In this document: positions 1-11,729 of the stretch, one piece after another
How the letters are laid out: the number at the start of each line of letters is the position of its first letter
Numbering within the stretch: position 1 is the stretch's first letter
NCBI RefSeq assembly: GCF_000428945.1
Contig: NZ_AUAX01000001.1
Coordinates: forward strand, 496,001 to 560,000
Length of the DNA stretch: 64,000 bases
Source: Hamadaea tsunoensis DSM 44101
Lineage (GTDB): Bacteria; Actinomycetota; Actinomycetes; Mycobacteriales; Micromonosporaceae
Reading direction: 5' to 3'
Translations under genes and position numbers: made by a program
Notes under the pieces: model-generated
Told to the model about the DNA's origin: nothing
The model's database searches: none
The model's input: the letters and a program-made list of their open reading frames with translations, nothing else

Positions 1-1183
1 CGGGGTAGAGGGCGATGCCCACCGACGCCGAGATGTCCAGCGGCAGCCCGTCGAGGCTGATCGGGCGCTGGAGCGCGGCGGTCACCCGGGCGGCCAGGTG
101 GACGGCGTCCTGCGGGCCGGTCAGCCGGCCGGCGATGATCGCGAACTCGTCGCCGCCGAGCCGGGCCACCAGGTCGCCTTCGCGTACGCCTTTCGCCAGC
201 CGGTCGGCCACGGCCACCAGGAGCCGGTCGCCGACCGCGTGCCCGAGGGCGTCGTTGACGTGCTTGAACCGGTCGAGGTCGAGCAGCAGCAGGGCGAAGC
301 TGCCGCGGCCGCCCGAGCGGGCGTAGTCGGCCGCGATCGAGCCGACCTCGCTGATCAGCACCTTGCGGTTGGCCAGTCCGGTCAGCGGGTCGAGCCGGGC
401 GAGCCGGCTCTGCTGCATCGACAGCACCGACAGCCGCTGCACCGCCAGCAGCGGGACGACCGCGAGCGGGACGTAGAGCGGGCTGGCCGTGGCCGCCTCG
501 GCGAGCACGGTGCCGAGCAGCAGCAGCGATCCCGTGGTCAGCGCCTCGGAGACGAACGGTACGCGGATCGTCGACCAGAACGGCCCGCCGAACCGCAGCC
601 ACACGGCGATCGAGGTCGTCGTGTACTTGAGGGCGAACCAGGTGAGGGCGGCGGCCACGAACACCACCACGTACGCCCCGGTCGGCGCGTCGACCGGCAG
701 GATCATCGAACCGGCGTGGATCACGAGCTGGGCGGCGGTGAGGGCCAGCGTGTACTGGGCGATGTTGAACAGCGCCCGCCACGGCCTGTGTTTCATCCGG
801 ATCGACGAGACGATCACGGCCGCGGTCTGGACGACGAGCGCCGCGGGCAGGCCGGAGTCGATGAGGATGGCGAAGGTGAAGCAGATCGACGGGAAGACCG
901 CCGAGCTCAACCGGCGCCCCGGCGGCATCCAGGGCCAGGCGTCGGCCAGCAGGGCCAGGGCGGCCATGAGCCAGACCTCGACGCCGATGTTCGCCGATCC
1001 GGCCAGCGGCCCGGCGGGATGCAGGAAGATCAGCGTCGCCGCGACCGCGATGACCACCGCGACGTAACTCGCGAACCGTCCCGCGCCCTCGGCGGGCGCC
1101 GAATTCCGCAACGTCTCGGCCGGGACCATGATCGATTGGGTCTCGGCCGGGATCCTGACGGTGCGTGACGTGTCGGCCGCCAT
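1..1183 (-). CDS. membrane-anchored diguanylate cyclase (GGDEF), partial
   Basis: The gene is cut by the left edge, so its C-terminus is missing. The chosen start is the ATG at 1183, giving an N-terminus of MAADTSRTVRIPAE. Roughly 260 residues of mostly hydrophobic stretches, probably six to eight membrane segments, precede a GGDEF domain that opens near residue 263 with DPLTGLANR. The GGDEF signature is residues 343-347 in the context RLGGDEFAII. GGDEF enzymes make the second messenger cyclic di-GMP from GTP. No EAL domain is visible before the edge, but one could lie beyond it. It follows ligA on the same strand with a 155-base gap. The N-terminal sensor family was not identified. Confidence 0.88.
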   Translation of the reverse strand, partial: MAADTSRTVRIPAETQSIMVPAETLRNSAPAEGAGRFASYVAVVIAVAATLIFLHPAGPLAGSANIGVEVWLMAALALLADAWPWMPPGRRLSSAVFPSICFTFAILIDSGLPAALVVQTAAVIVSSIRMKHRPWRALFNIAQYTLALTAAQLVIHAGSMILPVDAPTGAYVVVFVAAALTWFALKYTTTSIAVWLRFGGPFWSTIRVPFVSEALTTGSLLLLGTVLAEAATASPLYVPLAVVPLLAVQRLSVLSMQQSRLARLDPLTGLANRKVLISEVGSIAADYARSGGRGSFALLLLDLDRFKHVNDALGHAVGDRLLVAVADRLAKGVREGDLVARLGGDEFAIIAGRLTGPQDAVHLAARVTAALQRPISLDGLPLDISASVGIALYP

Positions 1184-1338
1184 GCCCCCACCTCCAGCGC
1201 CCCCGTCGCCGTCGTCGCCGACCGGCGTACCAACACCCTATGACCAGCAACCTTATGACCGGCGTAACGCTTCCGGCCAAGGGACGACACGCCCGGACGG
1301 AACTGAAACCACGCAAACACTACAGCCGGACCGGTCGG

Positions 1339-3495
<2,157 letters not shown>

Positions 3496-3783
3496 CTACT
3501 GGGTGTGTACGACATCCGAGCCCTGCGCCGGGCCCGGCCGGCCGACGAGCCGCAGGCTCACGCGGTTGGCCGCGAGCAGCGTCAGCATCGCCGGCGTGAG
3601 GGTCAGCCGCGACCCCGGGCTCACCTCACCCGTGATCTGCACGAACCGCCGGTCCGGGCCGGCCGTCGCGCACCCGGCCAGCGCCACCACCAGCGCCGGG
3701 CCGAGATCCTGCCCGTCGGGCACCGGCAGGCCGTTCCGGCCCTGCGCCGACACCTGGATCGCGGTCCAGCCCGAGCTCGCCAT
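3496..3783 (-). CDS. small hypothetical protein
   Basis: This 95-residue protein starts at the ATG at 3783 (MASSGWTAIQVSAQGRNG). That ATG overlaps the stop of the preceding gene in an ATGA arrangement, which implies translational coupling. It is mildly hydrophobic in the middle (LGPALVVALAGCATAG) and ends close to the ligA start. No family was recognised. Its position between the MetE-like gene and ligA suggests it is co-transcribed with them, but the sequence gives no specific function. Confidence 0.55.
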   Translation of the reverse strand: MASSGWTAIQVSAQGRNGLPVPDGQDLGPALVVALAGCATAGPDRRFVQITGEVSPGSRLTLTPAMLTLLAANRVSLRLVGRPGPAQGSDVVHTQ

Positions 3784-4112
3784 CAGGCCGCCACCCGGGC
3801 CACGAAGGAGACCGGCAGGCCCAGGTCGGCCAGGCGGCCGAGGGTCGCCGCGTCGACGCCGAGCGCGCTGTCCACGGCGACGTCGAGCGAGATCTTCGCG
3901 CCCTCCGTCTCGATCAGCTTCTCCAGCGGATCCTTCAGCCCGGCGCACGCGTCCAGGAAGTCGCCGAGCGAACCGCCGGCGAGCCGCCACAACACGCGGG
4001 ACGGGCCGTCGAGGAGCCGCGCACTGGCGCCGGGGGCGGGCAGCGCGTCGGTCAGCAGGGCGGGATCCTCCCCCGGCACCTGCACCCACAGCACGACCGC
4101 GGGTGCTGCCAC
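3783..4112 (-). CDS. small hypothetical protein
   Basis: This 109-residue protein starts at the GTG at 4112, one base after the stop of the methionine synthase-like gene. A clear GGAGG site at 4119-4123 sits inside that gene's last codons, and it decides this start over the upstream ATG at 4145. The sequence is soluble and acidic (VPGEDPALLTDALPAP, then an alpha-helical middle), with no motif I recognise. Its stop overlaps the next gene's ATG. The three genes therefore look like one translationally coupled unit. Confidence 0.6.
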   Translation of the reverse strand: MAAPAVVLWVQVPGEDPALLTDALPAPGASARLLDGPSRVLWRLAGGSLGDFLDACAGLKDPLEKLIETEGAKISLDVAVDSALGVDAATLGRLADLGLPVSFVARVAA

Positions 4113-4113
4113 G

Positions 4114-5094
4114 TCACACCTCCGCGAGACGACGGCCCGCGTCACGGCAGGCCGTGAGGGCCGCGCGGGCGAACTCGGGCGTGGCGCCGGCCAGCCCGCA
4201 CGCCGGTGTCACCACCACCTGCCGGGCCAGCTGCGACTCGCCGAACCCGAGCGTCCGCCACATCGTGCGTACTGTATCGGCAATCTTGCGGGAGTCGCGC
4301 GAAGCCGGGACGCCGGCGAGCAGCGTGAGTCCCGCCTCGATCATCTCGCCGATCGGGTCGAGGTCCTTGACCAGCGAAAGATCGACCGCGACGCCCGCGG
4401 CGCCGGTCTCCCGCAGCAGCCCGATCGGCGCGTCGGGCGCGCAGCAGTGCAGGATCACGGGTACGCCGGCCGGCCCCACGAGCTCCGTCAGCCGGTCCCG
4501 GACCGTGGCGGCCGCCACCGAGCGATAGGTGTACAGGCCGCTGTCCGTCTTGACGTGACCGGCGAGGACCGCGGGCAGCGAGGGTTCGTCGATCTGCAGC
4601 ATGACCTGGGCACCCGGCACCCGGCGCCGGACGTCGGCGACGTGCTGGCGCAGGCCCTCGGCGAGCGAGGCGGCCAGCTCGCGGGCGGCGCCGTGGTCGG
4701 ACAGGACCGCCTGCCCCTGCGGAAGTTCGATGGCGGCGGCGAGCGTCCACGGCCCGGCGGCCTGGATCTTCAGCGGCCCGGTGTACCCGTCCGCCTGCTC
4801 GGCCAGCTCGTCGAGATCACGTTCCAGCAGGTCGTACGCGCGCCGGAGATCCTTGCCGCCGCGCGCCGTGATCCGCCACCGTCCGGTGTAGATCTCGACC
4901 GGCAGCTCGACGAGGAACCCGGCACCGCGTCCGATCATGTCGGCACCCGGCCCCCGCCCCGGCAGCTCCGGCAGGTACGCGACCGGCAGCTCGCCCAGGC
5001 TGAGCTTCACCGCCTCGGCGATGTCGGTGCCCGGCAGCGAACCGATGCCGGTGGCGCTCCCGAGGGGCAGCTCGATCACAAGATCACTCCGCAT
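4114..5094 (-). CDS. MetE C-terminal-like methionine synthase family protein
   Basis: A 326-residue single-domain TIM-barrel protein related to the catalytic half of cobalamin-independent methionine synthase, which transfers a methyl group to homocysteine at a zinc site. Visible family features are the opening GIGSLPGTD, the IDEPSL strand motif, HCC (plausible zinc ligands) and a late TPACGLAG cysteine motif. It lacks the N-terminal half of true MetE, so the natural methyl donor and acceptor are uncertain. Its start overlaps the end of mnmA by 11 bases, placing it in the mnmA operon. Actinobacteria often carry this short form in this context. Confidence 0.8.
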   Translation of the reverse strand: MRSDLVIELPLGSATGIGSLPGTDIAEAVKLSLGELPVAYLPELPGRGPGADMIGRGAGFLVELPVEIYTGRWRITARGGKDLRRAYDLLERDLDELAEQADGYTGPLKIQAAGPWTLAAAIELPQGQAVLSDHGAARELAASLAEGLRQHVADVRRRVPGAQVMLQIDEPSLPAVLAGHVKTDSGLYTYRSVAAATVRDRLTELVGPAGVPVILHCCAPDAPIGLLRETGAAGVAVDLSLVKDLDPIGEMIEAGLTLLAGVPASRDSRKIADTVRTMWRTLGFGESQLARQVVVTPACGLAGATPEFARAALTACRDAGRRLAEV

Positions 5095-6157
5095 TCACGA
5101 TGGTCGCGCTGCCGAGGACGATGTCGCCGCCGGGATCGGGCCGGTAGACGACGATCGCCTGGCCCGGAGCTATGCCGCGGGCGGGCTGCCGCAGCGACGC
5201 CGTCAGCCGGCCGCCGGCCAGCTCGATCACCGCGTCCGTGGCCTCGCCGTGCGCCCGCATCTGAACCTGTGCCTCGATCGGGCCGTCGATCGCGGCCAGC
5301 TGGACGGGGCGCTCGCCGACCACCGTGCGGACGTCGAGGGCCTCGGCCGGGCCGACGGTCACCGTGTTGGACACCGGCGTGATCGACAGGACGTAGCGGG
5401 GCTTGCCGTCCGGGGCGGGCCGGCCGAGCTGGAGGCCCTTGCGCTGGCCGACCGTGAACGCGTACGCGCCGTCGTGGCGGCCCAGGACCTCGCCGGTGGT
5501 GCCGTCGACGATGTCGCCCGGCGACTCGCCCAGGTGCCGGCGCAGGAAGCCGCGGGTGTCCCCGTCGGCGATGAAGCAGATGTCGTGCGAGTCCGGCTTG
5601 TCGGCGACCATGAGGCCGCGCTCCTGGGCCTCGGCGCGCACGTCCGACTTGAGGGTGTCGCCCAGCGGGAACATGGAGTGCCGCACCTGCTCCGGCGTCA
5701 GTACGCCGAGCACGTAGGACTGGTCCTTGCCCAGGTCGACGGCCCGCCGCAGCAGCCCGTCGGCGCCGAGCCGGGCGTAGTGCCCGGTGACCACGGCGTC
5801 GAAGCCGAGCGCCAGCGCCCGGTCGAGGACGGCGGCGAACTTGATCTTCTCGTTGCAGCGCAGGCACGGGTTCGGCGTACGCCCGGCCGCATACTCGGCG
5901 AGGAAGTCGTCGACCACGTCGGCGTGGAACTCCTCGGCCATGTCCCAGACGTAGAACGGGATGCCGATGACGTCGGCGGCGCGCCGGGCGTCATGGGAGT
6001 CCTCGCGGGAACAGCAGCCGCGGGCGCCGGTCCGGTAGCTCTGCGGGTTGCGCGACAGGGCCAGGTGCACCCCGGTCACGTCATGGCCGGCCGCGGCCGC
6101 CCGGGCAGCCGCCACCGCCGAATCGACCCCACCCGACATCGCCGCAAGAACACGCAC
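5084..6157 (-). CDS. mnmA: tRNA-specific 2-thiouridylase
   Basis: MnmA adds sulfur to uridine 34 in the wobble position of Lys, Glu and Gln tRNAs, using sulfur passed on from a cysteine desulfurase. The ATP-binding PP-loop SGGVDSA is residues 8-14. The two catalytic cysteines are present: C101 in [13 protein letters not shown] and C194 in [11 protein letters not shown]. At 357 residues it is normal length. A cysteine desulfurase gene lies directly upstream on the same strand, 34 bases away, which fits the sulfur relay. Confidence 0.96.
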   Translation of the reverse strand: MRVLAAMSGGVDSAVAAARAAAAGHDVTGVHLALSRNPQSYRTGARGCCSREDSHDARRAADVIGIPFYVWDMAEEFHADVVDDFLAEYAAGRTPNPCLRCNEKIKFAAVLDRALALGFDAVVTGHYARLGADGLLRRAVDLGKDQSYVLGVLTPEQVRHSMFPLGDTLKSDVRAEAQERGLMVADKPDSHDICFIADGDTRGFLRRHLGESPGDIVDGTTGEVLGRHDGAYAFTVGQRKGLQLGRPAPDGKPRYVLSITPVSNTVTVGPAEALDVRTVVGERPVQLAAIDGPIEAQVQMRAHGEATDAVIELAGGRLTASLRQPARGIAPGQAIVVYRPDPGGDIVLGSATIVNAE

Positions 6158-6191
6158 CCACCGAGCTTACTGCCTGCCTCTGAGGGATTTC

Positions 6192-7352
6192 TCAGGCGCG
6201 GTTGCGCAGCATGCCGGCCCGGCGGGCCCGCTCGACCGCACCGGGCAGGGCGGCGATCAGCGCGTCGATCTCGGCGGACGTCGAATCGTGGCCGAGCGTG
6301 AACCGCAGCGACGACCGGGCCAGCACCGGATCGCACCCCATCGCCAGCAGCACGTGGGACGGCTGGGCGATCCCGGCCGAGCACGCCGAACCCGTCGAGC
6401 AGGCGATCCCCTGCGCGTCGAGCAGCATGAGCAGCGCGTCGCCCTCGCAGCCGGGGAAGGCGAAATGCGCGTTGCCGGGCAGCCGGTCGGCCGGGTCACC
6501 GTTGAGGACGGCGTCCGGCACGATCTCGCGTACGCGGGAGATGAGCTCGTCCCGAAGGGCGGCGAGCCGGGCGGCGGCCTGCTCGCGGGCGCGGACGGTC
6601 AGGTCGAGGGCGGTGGCGAAGGCCACGATGCCCGGCACGTCGAGGGTGCCGGAGCGGACGTCGCGCTCCTGGCCGCCCCCGTGCAGCAGTGGTACGCAGG
6701 CCACCTCGCGCCCGAGCAGCAGCGCGCCCACGCCGACCGGCCCGCCGATCTTGTGGCCGGTGACGGTGAGGGCCGAGACGCCGGAGAGTGCGAAGGCGAC
6801 CGGGACCTGGCCGATGGCCTGGACGGCGTCGGTGTGCATCGGGATGCCGCGGGCGCCGGCGATCCCGGCCAGCTCGGGGATCGGCTGCAGCGTGCCGACC
6901 TCGTTGTTCGCCCACATCACGGTGACCAGGGCCACGTCGTCGTCGAGGGCCTCCGCCAGGGTGGCCGGGTCGACGCGGCCGGCGCCGTCGACGGGCAGCC
7001 AGGTGACCTTGGCGTCCTCGTGCGCCTCCAGCCAGTGGACGGCGTCGAGGACGGCGTGGTGCTCGATGGAGCTGGCGACCACGCGGCAGCGGCCCTCGGG
7101 GCGGCGCGCCCAGAAGATGCCCTTGACCGCGAGGTTGTCCGATTCGGTGCCGCCGCCGGTGAAGATCACCTCGGACGGTCGGGCGCCCAGGGCCGCGGCG
7201 ACGCGCTCGCGCGCCTCCTCGACCTTGCGACGGGCGCACCGGCCGGGGCCGTGCAGCGACGATGCGTTGCCGACTTCGCGCGCGGCGGCCACGTACGCCT
7301 CCACTGCCTCCGGCAGCATCGGGGTCGTGGCCGCGTGGTCTAGGTATGCCAT
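6192..7352 (-). CDS. cysteine desulfurase (IscS/NifS family)
   Basis: A PLP-dependent enzyme of 386 residues that converts cysteine to alanine and holds the sulfur as a persulfide. The PLP lysine is K201 in [10 protein letters not shown] and the persulfide cysteine is C324 in [10 protein letters not shown], a short active-site loop. The N-terminal YLDHAATTP motif is intact. Its place immediately before mnmA suggests the main job is tRNA thiolation, although supply to iron-sulfur clusters is also possible. Start at 7352. Confidence 0.95.
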   Translation of the reverse strand: MAYLDHAATTPMLPEAVEAYVAAAREVGNASSLHGPGRCARRKVEEARERVAAALGARPSEVIFTGGGTESDNLAVKGIFWARRPEGRCRVVASSIEHHAVLDAVHWLEAHEDAKVTWLPVDGAGRVDPATLAEALDDDVALVTVMWANNEVGTLQPIPELAGIAGARGIPMHTDAVQAIGQVPVAFALSGVSALTVTGHKIGGPVGVGALLLGREVACVPLLHGGGQERDVRSGTLDVPGIVAFATALDLTVRAREQAAARLAALRDELISRVREIVPDAVLNGDPADRLPGNAHFAFPGCEGDALLMLLDAQGIACSTGSACSAGIAQPSHVLLAMGCDPVLARSSLRFTLGHDSTSAEIDALIAALPGAVERARRAGMLRNRA

Positions 7353-7362
7353 CGTGTCCAGC

Positions 7363-7737
7363 CTATCCGGACAGGGCGCCGAGCCAGCGGTGGCCGGGAT
7401 GCACGAGGGTCAGCCAGGACCGCAGCCGGTGCCGGTCGGCCGCCGCCAGCAGGGGCGCGACCAGGTCGAAGTCCTGCTGATCCTTGGGCCGGGCGTGCTT
7501 GGCCTTGAAGAACAGGGCCAGCTCCGGCCGGAGGAACGGGATGCCGTCCGCGTACGCGACGACGTCGGTCAGGGGGACGGCGATCTCCAGGTCCTCGTGC
7601 GCCCGGCTGATCCGGCCGAGCCACAGGTCGACCGCCCAGCCGCCGGCGACGTACCAGGGCACGTCCACTCCGGACAGGACGGTGGCGATCCCGCGCGGTT
7701 CCCACGCCTGCCACGCTTCGATGTCGGGTGCCGTCAC
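7363..7737 (-). CDS. shortened nucleotidyltransferase-like protein (ANT/LinB type)
   Basis: The 124-residue product has the N-terminal nucleotidyltransferase motif [15 protein letters not shown] followed by HEDLEIAV, and the usual C-terminal [15 protein letters not shown]. Relatives of this family are roughly 180-200 residues and have a central segment between these two parts. Here they are joined after only about 15 residues, as if 60 residues had been deleted in frame. The reading frame is open throughout. It may be a remnant or a minimal form; antibiotic modification should not be assumed. It sits 10 bases upstream of the cysteine desulfurase gene. Confidence 0.7.
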   Translation of the reverse strand: MTAPDIEAWQAWEPRGIATVLSGVDVPWYVAGGWAVDLWLGRISRAHEDLEIAVPLTDVVAYADGIPFLRPELALFFKAKHARPKDQQDFDLVAPLLAAADRHRLRSWLTLVHPGHRWLGALSG

Positions 7738-7780
7738 CCGCAGGAGAGTACGCCTCCCGCGGGTGACGGCGCCGACGGTC

Positions 7781-8737
7781 TCACTTGCGCTTGCGGATCT
7801 CCTCGGCAGCCTGCGGCACGACGTTGAACAGGTCGCCCACCACGCCGTAGTCGGTCAGCTCGAAGATCGGCGCCTCGGCGTCCTTGTTCACCGCGACGAT
7901 CGTCTTCGAGGTCTGCATGCCGGCCCGGTGCTGGATCGCGCCGGAGATGCCGAGTGCCACGTAGAGCTGCGGCGAGACGGTCTTCCCGGTCTGTCCGACC
8001 TGGAACGCGTGCGGGTAGAAGCCGGAGTCGACGGCCGCGCGGGACGCGCCGACGGCGCCACCGAGCAGGTCGGCCAGCTCCTCCACCAGCGCGAAGTTCT
8101 CCGCGCTGCCGACACCGCGGCCGCCCGAGACCACGATCGAGGCCTCGGCCAGTTCGGGGCGGGCGCCCTTCGCCTCGGCGACGCGCTGCGTCACGGTGGC
8201 GAGCTTGGCGTTGTCCGGCACCTCGACGGCGACGGCCTCCACGACCGGCTGCGCCGGTGCGGGGGTCGGGGTCAGCGAGTTGCCGCGGACGGTCACGAGC
8301 GGGATGCCCCGGGTGACCGTGGACTTCACGATCGTCGAGCCGGCGAACACGACCTGCGTGGCCGTGCCGTCCGCGCTCAGACCCACGACATCCGTCAGTA
8401 CGCCGTTGTCCAGCTTGACGGCCAGCCGCCCGGCGATCTCCTTGCCCTCCTGGGTGGAGCCGAGGAGCACGGCGGCCGGCGAGGTCGACTTCACGATCTC
8501 GGCCAGCGCGGCGGCCTTCGGGGCGACCAGGTAGCCCGCGAGGTCGTCGTGCTCCGCGACGAGCACCTTCTGGGCGCCGTACTCGCCGAGCTTCGCGACC
8601 AGCGGTTCGGCCGTGCCAGGGGCGCCGAGGACGACCGCGACCGGCGTACCGAGGTCGCGGGCGAGGGTCAGCATCTCCAGCGTCACCTTCTTGGGCGTAC
8701 CGCCGGCGGACTCGACTACAACAAGAACGTCACTCAT
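7781..8737 (-). CDS. etfA: electron transfer flavoprotein alpha subunit
   Basis: The FAD-binding subunit of the heterodimer that takes electrons from acyl-CoA and other dehydrogenases to the respiratory chain. The C-terminal FAD domain is complete, with [40 protein letters not shown] and an [12 protein letters not shown] stretch. I chose the ATG at 8737 (MSDVLVVVE), which has GAGG six bases upstream, over the ATG at 8749 that would overlap the etfB end. It follows etfB with an 8-base gap. Confidence 0.95.
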   Translation of the reverse strand: MSDVLVVVESAGGTPKKVTLEMLTLARDLGTPVAVVLGAPGTAEPLVAKLGEYGAQKVLVAEHDDLAGYLVAPKAAALAEIVKSTSPAAVLLGSTQEGKEIAGRLAVKLDNGVLTDVVGLSADGTATQVVFAGSTIVKSTVTRGIPLVTVRGNSLTPTPAPAQPVVEAVAVEVPDNAKLATVTQRVAEAKGARPELAEASIVVSGGRGVGSAENFALVEELADLLGGAVGASRAAVDSGFYPHAFQVGQTGKTVSPQLYVALGISGAIQHRAGMQTSKTIVAVNKDAEAPIFELTDYGVVGDLFNVVPQAAEEIRKRK

Positions 8738-8745
8738 CGTCGACC

Positions 8746-9525
8746 TCACACGAACTTCTCGGTAGCGAGGAACTCGACGAGCTTCGCGCCGCCGTCGCCC
8801 TCATCGGTGACCTTGACACCGCCGGAGCGGGCGGGACGCTTGCTGTGCTCGACGACCGCGGTGCTGGCACCGGCGGCACCGACGGTGCCCGCGTCGACGC
8901 CCAGGTCGGCGAGGCCCAGGGTGGAGACCGGCTTCTTCTTGGCCTCCATGATCCCCTTGAACGACGGGTACCGCGGCTCGTTGATCGTGTCCCAGACGCT
9001 GACGACCGCGGGGGTCGAAGCGGTGACGATCTCGTAGCCCTCCTCGGTCTGCCGCTCGATCGTGAGCGTCGAGCCGTCCACGGTGAGCTTGCGCGCGCCG
9101 GTCAGCGCCGCGACGCCGAGCCGCTCGGCGATCATGTGCGGCAGGACCTGGCCACGTGCGTCGGTCGCCTCCGCGCCGCAGAGGACGACGTCCGGCTCCA
9201 GCTGCTTCAGGGCGGCGGCGAGCACCGCGGAGGTGCCCAGCGCGCACGAGCCGTGGAGGGCCTCGTCGGTCACGTGCACGGCCTTGTCCGGCCCCATCGA
9301 CAGCGCCTTGCGGATCGACTCGGTCGCCCGCTCCGGTCCCATGGTCAGCAGAGTGACCTCGGCGCCGTGCGCCTCCCGGATGCGCAGCGCCTCTTCGATG
9401 GCGTACTCATCCATCTCGTTGATCACGTTGTTCGCCGACGCGCGGTCGACGGTGTTGTCGTCAGTGCGCAGCGTGCGGTCCGCGCCGGAGTCCGGCACCT
9501 GCTTGACGAGTACGACGATCTTCAT
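8746..9525 (-). CDS. etfB: electron transfer flavoprotein beta subunit
   Basis: The AMP-binding partner of EtfA, 259 residues, typical length. It opens with MKIVVLVKQVPDSGADRTLR, and NEMDEYAIEEALRI and VLCGAEATDARGQVLPHMIA are family signatures. It is the first gene of the etfBA pair. No FixC or FixX gene follows, which points to general acyl-CoA oxidation rather than nitrogen fixation-type electron flow. Confidence 0.95.
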   Translation of the reverse strand: MKIVVLVKQVPDSGADRTLRTDDNTVDRASANNVINEMDEYAIEEALRIREAHGAEVTLLTMGPERATESIRKALSMGPDKAVHVTDEALHGSCALGTSAVLAAALKQLEPDVVLCGAEATDARGQVLPHMIAERLGVAALTGARKLTVDGSTLTIERQTEEGYEIVTASTPAVVSVWDTINEPRYPSFKGIMEAKKKPVSTLGLADLGVDAGTVGAAGASTAVVEHSKRPARSGGVKVTDEGDGGAKLVEFLATEKFV

Positions 9526-9701
9526 CGTGCTTCGACGACCCTCCTGTGATGTACAGCTGAACGTTCGTTCATGCTGCCATGTGGCTCCGCGCTCCGATGT
9601 TACCCACTAGTAGCTTCACCACGTCGCGGTGGTGTCCGTGACACAACTCACCTCGTAATGATCGCCGGGCGGTAGAGTCACTATTGCTGGAGGTGTCGTA
9701 C

Positions 9702-9887
9702 ATGTCCACGCAAATCGCTACTCCGCCTGTCCACAGCACGACGGCCACGGGCACAGCCCAGGTAACCACGACCCGGGCCGACGAGGTGCACCGGTCTCGT
9801 CAACAACCCCACGAACACCTGTGCACCTGCGGCCGCGTACGCGAGGAGTGCGTCCGCGAGCGCGTACGGGCACTCTGGTCGAGCTGA
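9702..9887 (+). CDS. small cysteine-containing hypothetical protein
   Basis: A 61-residue reading frame starts at the ATG at 9702, with GGAGG at 9689-9693. The N-terminal half is rich in threonine and alanine, and the C-terminal half has HEHLCTCGRVREECVRERVR, a possible metal-binding C-x-C...C cluster. It lies between the divergent etfB and the MprF-like gene, inside an otherwise empty stretch. The ribosome site and composition support a real gene, but no homologue was recognised. Confidence 0.45.
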   Translation: MSTQIATPPVHSTTATGTAQVTTTRADEVHRSRQQPHEHLCTCGRVREECVRERVRALWSS

Positions 9888-9938
9888 TCTCCGGGGGAGG
9901 GTCGACGCCGGGATGCGTGGCCGCTATACGGTGCTGCC

Positions 9939-11729
9939 ATGAGTGTCCCGGCCCGCGCCCCCCGGCGTAGCGACAACGTGCAGGCACGGGGCGGCCGGGC
10001 AACGTGGATGACCACCTGGCTCGGCCTCATCTGCCTGCTCATCGGGCTGGTCGACATCGCGAGCGCGATCGTCCCCCGGTTCCGCCATTCACGGCTGCGC
10101 GAGTTCGCCGACGTCCTGCCGGGCACGGTGTCCAGCGTGGCCACCGCGGCCGCGCTGGTCGTCGGCGTCCTGCTCGTCATGCTGGCCCACGGGCTGCGCC
10201 GGCGCAAGCAGCGCGCCTGGCGGGCGGCGGTCGCGCTGCTCACCCTCAGCGTCCTGCTCGACCTCGTCCGCTGGCACGCCCTCGGCACGGCCGTCATCTC
10301 GGTCGCCTTCCTGACCGCCCTCGCCGCCCAGCAGCACGAGTTCTACGCCCTGTCCGATCCGCGTACGCGCTGGCGGGCACTGTGGAACCTGCTGGGCATG
10401 GGCACGGTCAGCGTCGTGCTCGGGCTGCTCATCGTCAGCGCGCACCGGGACATCGTCGGCGATCCGTCGTTCTCGGAACGGCTGCGGCACGTGCTGCTCG
10501 GGCTGGTCGGCGTGACGGGGCCGGTCGCCTACTCGCAGCCGCACACCGGGGACATCGTCGCGTTCTCGCTCGGCGCGCTCGGAGTCACGACCGCGGCGAC
10601 CACGGCCTACCTGTTCCTGCGGCCGGAGAAGCCGGTCACCACGCTCGACCCGGCCGACGAGGGCCGGCTGCGGCAGCTGCTCGCCGAGAACGGGGCCCGC
10701 GACTCGATCGGGTACTTCGCGCTGCGCCGCGACAAGAGCGTCATCTTCTCGCCGACCGGGAAGGCCGCGATCGCGTACCGGGTGGTGAACGGCGTGATGC
10801 TCGCGGGCGGCGACCCGATCGGCGATCCCGAGGCGTGGCCGGGCGCGATCGAGGCCTTCCTCGACACCGCGCGGCGGCACGCGTGGGTGCCGGCGGTGAT
10901 GGGCTGCGGCGAGCAGGGCGGCACGGTGTGGACCCGGGTGAGCGGGCTCAACGCGCTGGAGATCGGCGACGAGGCGATCGTCGACGCCACCCGGTTCTCG
11001 CTGGCCGGCCGCCAGATGCGCAACGTACGCCAGATGGTCGCCCGCGTGACCCGGGCCGGGTACGCCTGCCGCGTACGGCGGGTCGCCGAACTCGACGACG
11101 CCGAACGCGACCAGTTGGTACGCCTCGCGATCCAGTGGCGGACGGCCGACGCCGAGCGCGGATTCTCGATGCAGCTCGGCCGCCTCGCCGACCCGGCCGA
11201 CGACGCGGCGACCCTGGTGACGGCGCACGACGAGAGCGGTGAGCCGCGGGCGTTCCTCCACTTCGTCCCGTGGGGCGCCGACGGCATCTCGCTCGACATC
11301 ATGCGCCGCGACCGCAGCGCCGACCCCGGCCTCAACGAGCTGATGGTGGTGGCCGCGATCGAGGCCGCGCCCCGGCTCGGCTACCGGTACGTGTCGCTCA
11401 ACTTCGCGGCGTTCCGGGCGGCGCTCGCCCGCGGGGAACGGCTCGGGGCGGGTCCGGTGCTGAAGATGTGGCGCGGCATCCTGGTCCTCTCGTCGCGGTG
11501 GATTCAGATCGAGTCCCTCTACCGGTTCAACGCGAAGTTCCGCCCGGACTGGCAGCCGCGTTTCCTGCTCTTCCCGGCCACCCGTGACCTGCCCCGGATC
11601 GGCCTGGCGACGCTGCGGGTCGAGGGGCTGCTGAGCTTCGGCAAGCCGAAGCTGCGGCTGCCCCGGGTCAGCGGCCGTAGTGGGCGCGAAGCCGCCAGCC
11701 CAGCTCCGTCCGAAGCCCGTTCTCTGTGA
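9939..11729 (+). CDS. MprF-like lysylphosphatidylglycerol synthase family membrane protein
   Basis: A 596-residue protein with five to six membrane segments in the first 230 residues, followed by a soluble DUF2156/MprF catalytic domain of two GNAT-like halves (roughly residues 240-560). Proteins of this family move an amino acid from aminoacyl-tRNA onto phosphatidylglycerol, changing surface charge and resistance to cationic peptides. Visible family features include FSPTGKAAIAYRV, LAGGDPIGDPEAW and FNAKFRPDWQPRF near the end. No lysyl-tRNA synthetase domain is fused, unlike LysX. Its last 62 bases overlap, tail to tail, the end of the metallopeptidase gene. Confidence 0.85.
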   Translation: MSVPARAPRRSDNVQARGGRATWMTTWLGLICLLIGLVDIASAIVPRFRHSRLREFADVLPGTVSSVATAAALVVGVLLVMLAHGLRRRKQRAWRAAVALLTLSVLLDLVRWHALGTAVISVAFLTALAAQQHEFYALSDPRTRWRALWNLLGMGTVSVVLGLLIVSAHRDIVGDPSFSERLRHVLLGLVGVTGPVAYSQPHTGDIVAFSLGALGVTTAATTAYLFLRPEKPVTTLDPADEGRLRQLLAENGARDSIGYFALRRDKSVIFSPTGKAAIAYRVVNGVMLAGGDPIGDPEAWPGAIEAFLDTARRHAWVPAVMGCGEQGGTVWTRVSGLNALEIGDEAIVDATRFSLAGRQMRNVRQMVARVTRAGYACRVRRVAELDDAERDQLVRLAIQWRTADAERGFSMQLGRLADPADDAATLVTAHDESGEPRAFLHFVPWGADGISLDIMRRDRSADPGLNELMVVAAIEAAPRLGYRYVSLNFAAFRAALARGERLGAGPVLKMWRGILVLSSRWIQIESLYRFNAKFRPDWQPRFLLFPATRDLPRIGLATLRVEGLLSFGKPKLRLPRVSGRSGREAASPAPSEARSL

